From NCBI RefSeq assembly GCF_900218015.1, contig NZ_UFQQ01000005.1, forward strand, positions 62,001 to 126,000: a DNA stretch of 64,000 nt, given 5' to 3'. A program made the translations under genes and the position numbers. The notes below the pieces were generated by a model. The model ran no database searches and had not been told where the DNA came from. It saw nothing but the letters and a program-made list of their open reading frames with translations. This DNA is from Rhodopseudomonas pentothenatexigens. GTDB taxonomy: Bacteria; Pseudomonadota; Alphaproteobacteria; Rhizobiales; Xanthobacteraceae. Positions 62,164 through 64,000 of the stretch are shown one piece after another (the first letter of the stretch is position 1; every line of letters starts with the position of its first letter).

Positions 62164-62625
62164 GGCCAGCAAGTGTGGGTCGGGTGAGTGAGGCGACGCC
62201 GGGGAGTCGATTGAGCGAGCTTCAGCCGTCTCGGATATCGCGCTCATCTGGGCGATTGCTTGCTCAAAATCGCGTCGCGGAATGTCATTAGTGACACCGA
62301 GATACAGCGTAACATGCTTGCCGCTCGCCATCAGATAGGCGTATTACGCCAACGCCGCACAAGGAGTATGGAGTCCGGCTCACTCGCCGCTAGTGCGGGG
62401 CGCGTCCCGGAATGGCGAACGATTGGGTCGTAAGCCGGGTTCTACAAGTCCAATATCGAGGAGCGGCCTGTGGGTAGATTCGCGGAGCGCAGTCCGGGCG
62501 CCGTGCTCAGGCCCATCTAAGCGGGCGGATTCATTTTATAGCTGATTATCTTCGAGATCGCATGTCGAAATGCTGTCGGCTTATTGATAGTATATCCCTT
62601 TTCAACCGTTCAGCGGGAGGTAACA
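62164..62625. other. Gap with nuclease remnant and no other gene
   Basis: About 460 bases between the HEPN-like gene and the next rightward gene. It includes the GIY-YIG remnant at 62260-62343. A 21-codon ORF at 62368-62433 is probably chance. The remainder holds nothing that I recognise. Confidence 0.5.
62260..62343 (-). pseudogene. GIY-YIG nuclease fragment
   Basis: The reverse strand reads YAYLMASGKHVTLYLGVTND then IPRRDFEQ, matching the N-terminal GIY-YIG motif of the UvrC-like small nucleases (YVYxLAS...GTLYIGVTxDLxRRxxEH). A TAA precedes the first Tyr, and after DFEQ the reading becomes unrelated. It is a broken copy with only about 28 residues left. A nearby ATG (62331) exists but is inside the motif. 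Confidence 0.7.
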
Positions 62626-63216
62626 TTGGGCGGTCTCGAGGACGCAGCCAGTATCTTGTTTAGTCATCCGACCGGAATTAGCGCATTGGTCGCTGCCTTG
62701 ATCGGGGCGATGACGTCCTCGATAATTGCAATTTTGCACCAGAGAGCCGTATTGCGTCGCGTGACCATGCAGGAAATCATTGATGACTTTCTCAGGCCGG
62801 AATTCCTCGTGCATAGGGCTGTCGTCAGTTCATTGAGTCGGAAAGTACGTAGACGAGACGTGGAGATCAGTGAGATAGCGCGGGGCTATTGGTACCCAGG
62901 GCCAAAGGACGGCAAGAGGTCTTATCAGGGCGACAAGATCGACAGTCTGAACGAGCATCAACATCTGGAGATATTCATCGGCTACATCAGTCGGCTCGCG
63001 CACCGCATTCGGACCGAGAAAGTTGATCGGCTTCAGCTCCGTCAGCGACTAAGGAGCGCGTATCGCTATCACGGGCCATTCATGAACAGCCTAGCAAAGG
63101 AAGTGCGAAGGCAGATGATGCTCGATGGAGAGACGGAGATTCCCAGTTGGGTTTGCGATGTGGAGCAGGTGAGGGGAGTCCTGGGCGTCGAGGACTTTAT
63201 CGAGGCACACATTTGA
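62626..63216 (+). CDS. Membrane-anchored unknown protein
   Basis: The 196-residue protein starts with TTG 62626 (GGGAGG five bases before). Residues about 10-35 (SHPTGISALVAALIGAMTSSIIAIL) form one hydrophobic helix, followed by a soluble, basic region with DFLRPEFLVHRAVVSSLSRKVRRRDVEI and HQHLEIFIGYISRLAHRIR. It resembles the broad DUF4760-like group by layout, but this is not certain. The start at 62584 is rejected because the ribosome-binding site fits 62626. The next gene begins 18 bases after. Confidence 0.65.
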   Translation: MGGLEDAASILFSHPTGISALVAALIGAMTSSIIAILHQRAVLRRVTMQEIIDDFLRPEFLVHRAVVSSLSRKVRRRDVEISEIARGYWYPGPKDGKRSYQGDKIDSLNEHQHLEIFIGYISRLAHRIRTEKVDRLQLRQRLRSAYRYHGPFMNSLAKEVRRQMMLDGETEIPSWVCDVEQVRGVLGVEDFIEAHI

Positions 63217-63234
63217 GGTCGAAAGAGAAGCTTC

Positions 63235-63885
63235 ATGCCGTTGCTTGTCGATGAGGCCGCGAGGCAGATCGCCATAACCCGCTGGGGGTTACCCGAGTGT
63301 ATTCATGTTCCCATTGCGGCTGCTGACGAAACAGCGATCCGGGCGTATATCGGGGAGGCTCAACCGATTGGCGGGCCGCCCTATAGGGCGTTCCTCGTGA
63401 TCATTCCGCACTCCACCGTGATCGATCCTCTGCTCCCGATCAGCTGTCATCCAAACGTAGGCGTTCTATTCGCGCGACGACAGCTATGGGTAAACATCTC
63501 TTACGATGGATACCGATCGGCGTATCGAAAGGCGTTCTCGGGCGAAAATATCGACGGGCGGATCTTGAGTCACGCAATGAATCGTCGGACGGCAGCGCTC
63601 AAGGGATTCGATTTCGTGCGAGTCACGCTGGCGTCGAGGGCCAACAATTCAAGTAGCAGTTTCTCCGAAAAATGGGGCGTAGAACTTCATTCGTCGGAGC
63701 GGGCCAAGGCAATCCGGGGTGTTCGCCCACCATACATCCAATACGCCGACTTGTCGGACCTGATGCTGATGCTGGACATGAGAATCGGCGGAGGAATCAT
63801 GGATGCAGTGAACGAAGGACAGAAGCTGGTAGAGCCAAGGACCAACGCCGTAGGGTGCAACAACGCAGTCCGTAGTGCGGATTAG
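63235..63885 (+). CDS. Unknown protein ending inside a dispersed repeat
   Basis: The 216-residue protein starts MPLLVDEAARQIAITRWGL; the middle section LPISCHPNVGVLFARRQLWVNISYDGYRSAYRKAF is the most distinctive. No family is recognised. Its last 5-6 codons (AVRSAD and the stop TAG) are in the repeat at 63871-63965, so the original C-terminus has probably been replaced. It is a probable pair with the upstream membrane-anchored protein. Confidence 0.65.
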   Translation: MPLLVDEAARQIAITRWGLPECIHVPIAAADETAIRAYIGEAQPIGGPPYRAFLVIIPHSTVIDPLLPISCHPNVGVLFARRQLWVNISYDGYRSAYRKAFSGENIDGRILSHAMNRRTAALKGFDFVRVTLASRANNSSSSFSEKWGVELHSSERAKAIRGVRPPYIQYADLSDLMLMLDMRIGGGIMDAVNEGQKLVEPRTNAVGCNNAVRSAD

Positions 63886-63965
63886 CGCAGCGTAATCCGC
63901 CATTGCGTCGAGGCAAGCCCTCCGGCTACTCGGCGGGTTACGCCTTCGGCTAACCCGCCCTACGG
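63871..63965. repeat. Dispersed repeat, GTAGTGCGGATTAGC type
   Basis: GTAGTGCGGATTAGCGCAGC with GTAATCCGCC, then GGCGGGTTACGCCTTCGG and CTAACCCGCCCTAC. It is the third copy in the window and provides the stop codon of the preceding gene. Confidence 0.82.
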
Positions 63966-64000
63966 GCTACGGGCTGTCGTCTTCAATGTCTCGTCACCGC

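Noticed and set aside
61594-62331. Complete 245-residue reverse frame starting with the GIY-YIG-like motif
   Set aside because: Only the first 25 residues resemble the nuclease. The rest is antisense to the two overlapping forward genes, so it was recorded as a fragment.
62368-62433. Short forward ORF of 21 codons after AAGGAG
   Set aside because: A plausible ribosome-binding site exists, but the product is too short and without recognisable features.

Overview
The window is GC-rich (apart from its last 6 kb) chromosomal DNA of an alphaproteobacterium. Dense operons with ATGA/TGATG stop-start overlaps, many branched-chain-amino-acid-type (HAAT) ABC transporters, and dispersed palindromic repeats built around a GTCATGCCCGGG-like core all suggest the Rhodopseudomonas/Bradyrhizobium group, most likely Rhodopseudomonas palustris or a close relative. 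This is judged from gene content and style; no database search was possible.

Region 1 (1-21.7 kb) is a surface-polysaccharide cluster. It holds a Wzm/Wzt-type ABC exporter, at least four glycosyltransferase-type proteins, five methyltransferase genes or domains plus a CmcI-like protein, an SGNH-like protein, a sugar epimerase/reductase and a capsule-synthesis (KpsS-like) protein. Its core (11.8-20.5 kb) is an ulosonic-acid cassette: a KdsC-like phosphatase, a CMP-sugar cytidylyltransferase, a full-length transketolase-like enzyme, a NeuB-like PEP condensing enzyme, an SDR oxidoreductase and an aldehyde dehydrogenase. The usual amino-sugar genes of sialic, legionaminic or pseudaminic acid synthesis are not visible, so the product may be an unusual acidic sugar.

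Region 2 (21.9-52.1 kb) carries four complete HAAT transporters. The first (21.9-29.3 kb) includes an acyl-CoA ligase. The second (33.3-38.4 kb) has an ATPase with Arg in place of the Walker A Lys and a putative double operator upstream. The third (41.2-46.1 kb) is followed by a MetE-like methyltransferase. The fourth (47.5-52.1 kb) has a TetR-type palindrome over its promoter. Between them lie a membrane glycosyltransferase, a membrane protein, a MerR regulator overlapping a carboxymuconolactone-decarboxylase-family gene, a uroporphyrinogen-III-synthase-like gene, purU and a small lipoprotein.

Region 3 (52.4-58.1 kb) has UDP-glucose 6-dehydrogenase and the S-adenosylmethionine cycle: an HTH-methyltransferase fusion, metK and ahcY, ending at a strong intrinsic terminator.

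Region 4 (58.2-64 kb) is a lower-GC accessory island. It contains a two-gene module of unknown function with a pentapeptide-repeat segment, an HNH-type endonuclease gene between two copies of a dispersed repeat, an overlapping pair whose second member has a HEPN-like RNHCAH motif, a decayed GIY-YIG nuclease fragment, and two more unknown genes, the last of which ends inside a third copy of the same repeat. This island and the ulosonic-acid cassette are the best places to look for something new.
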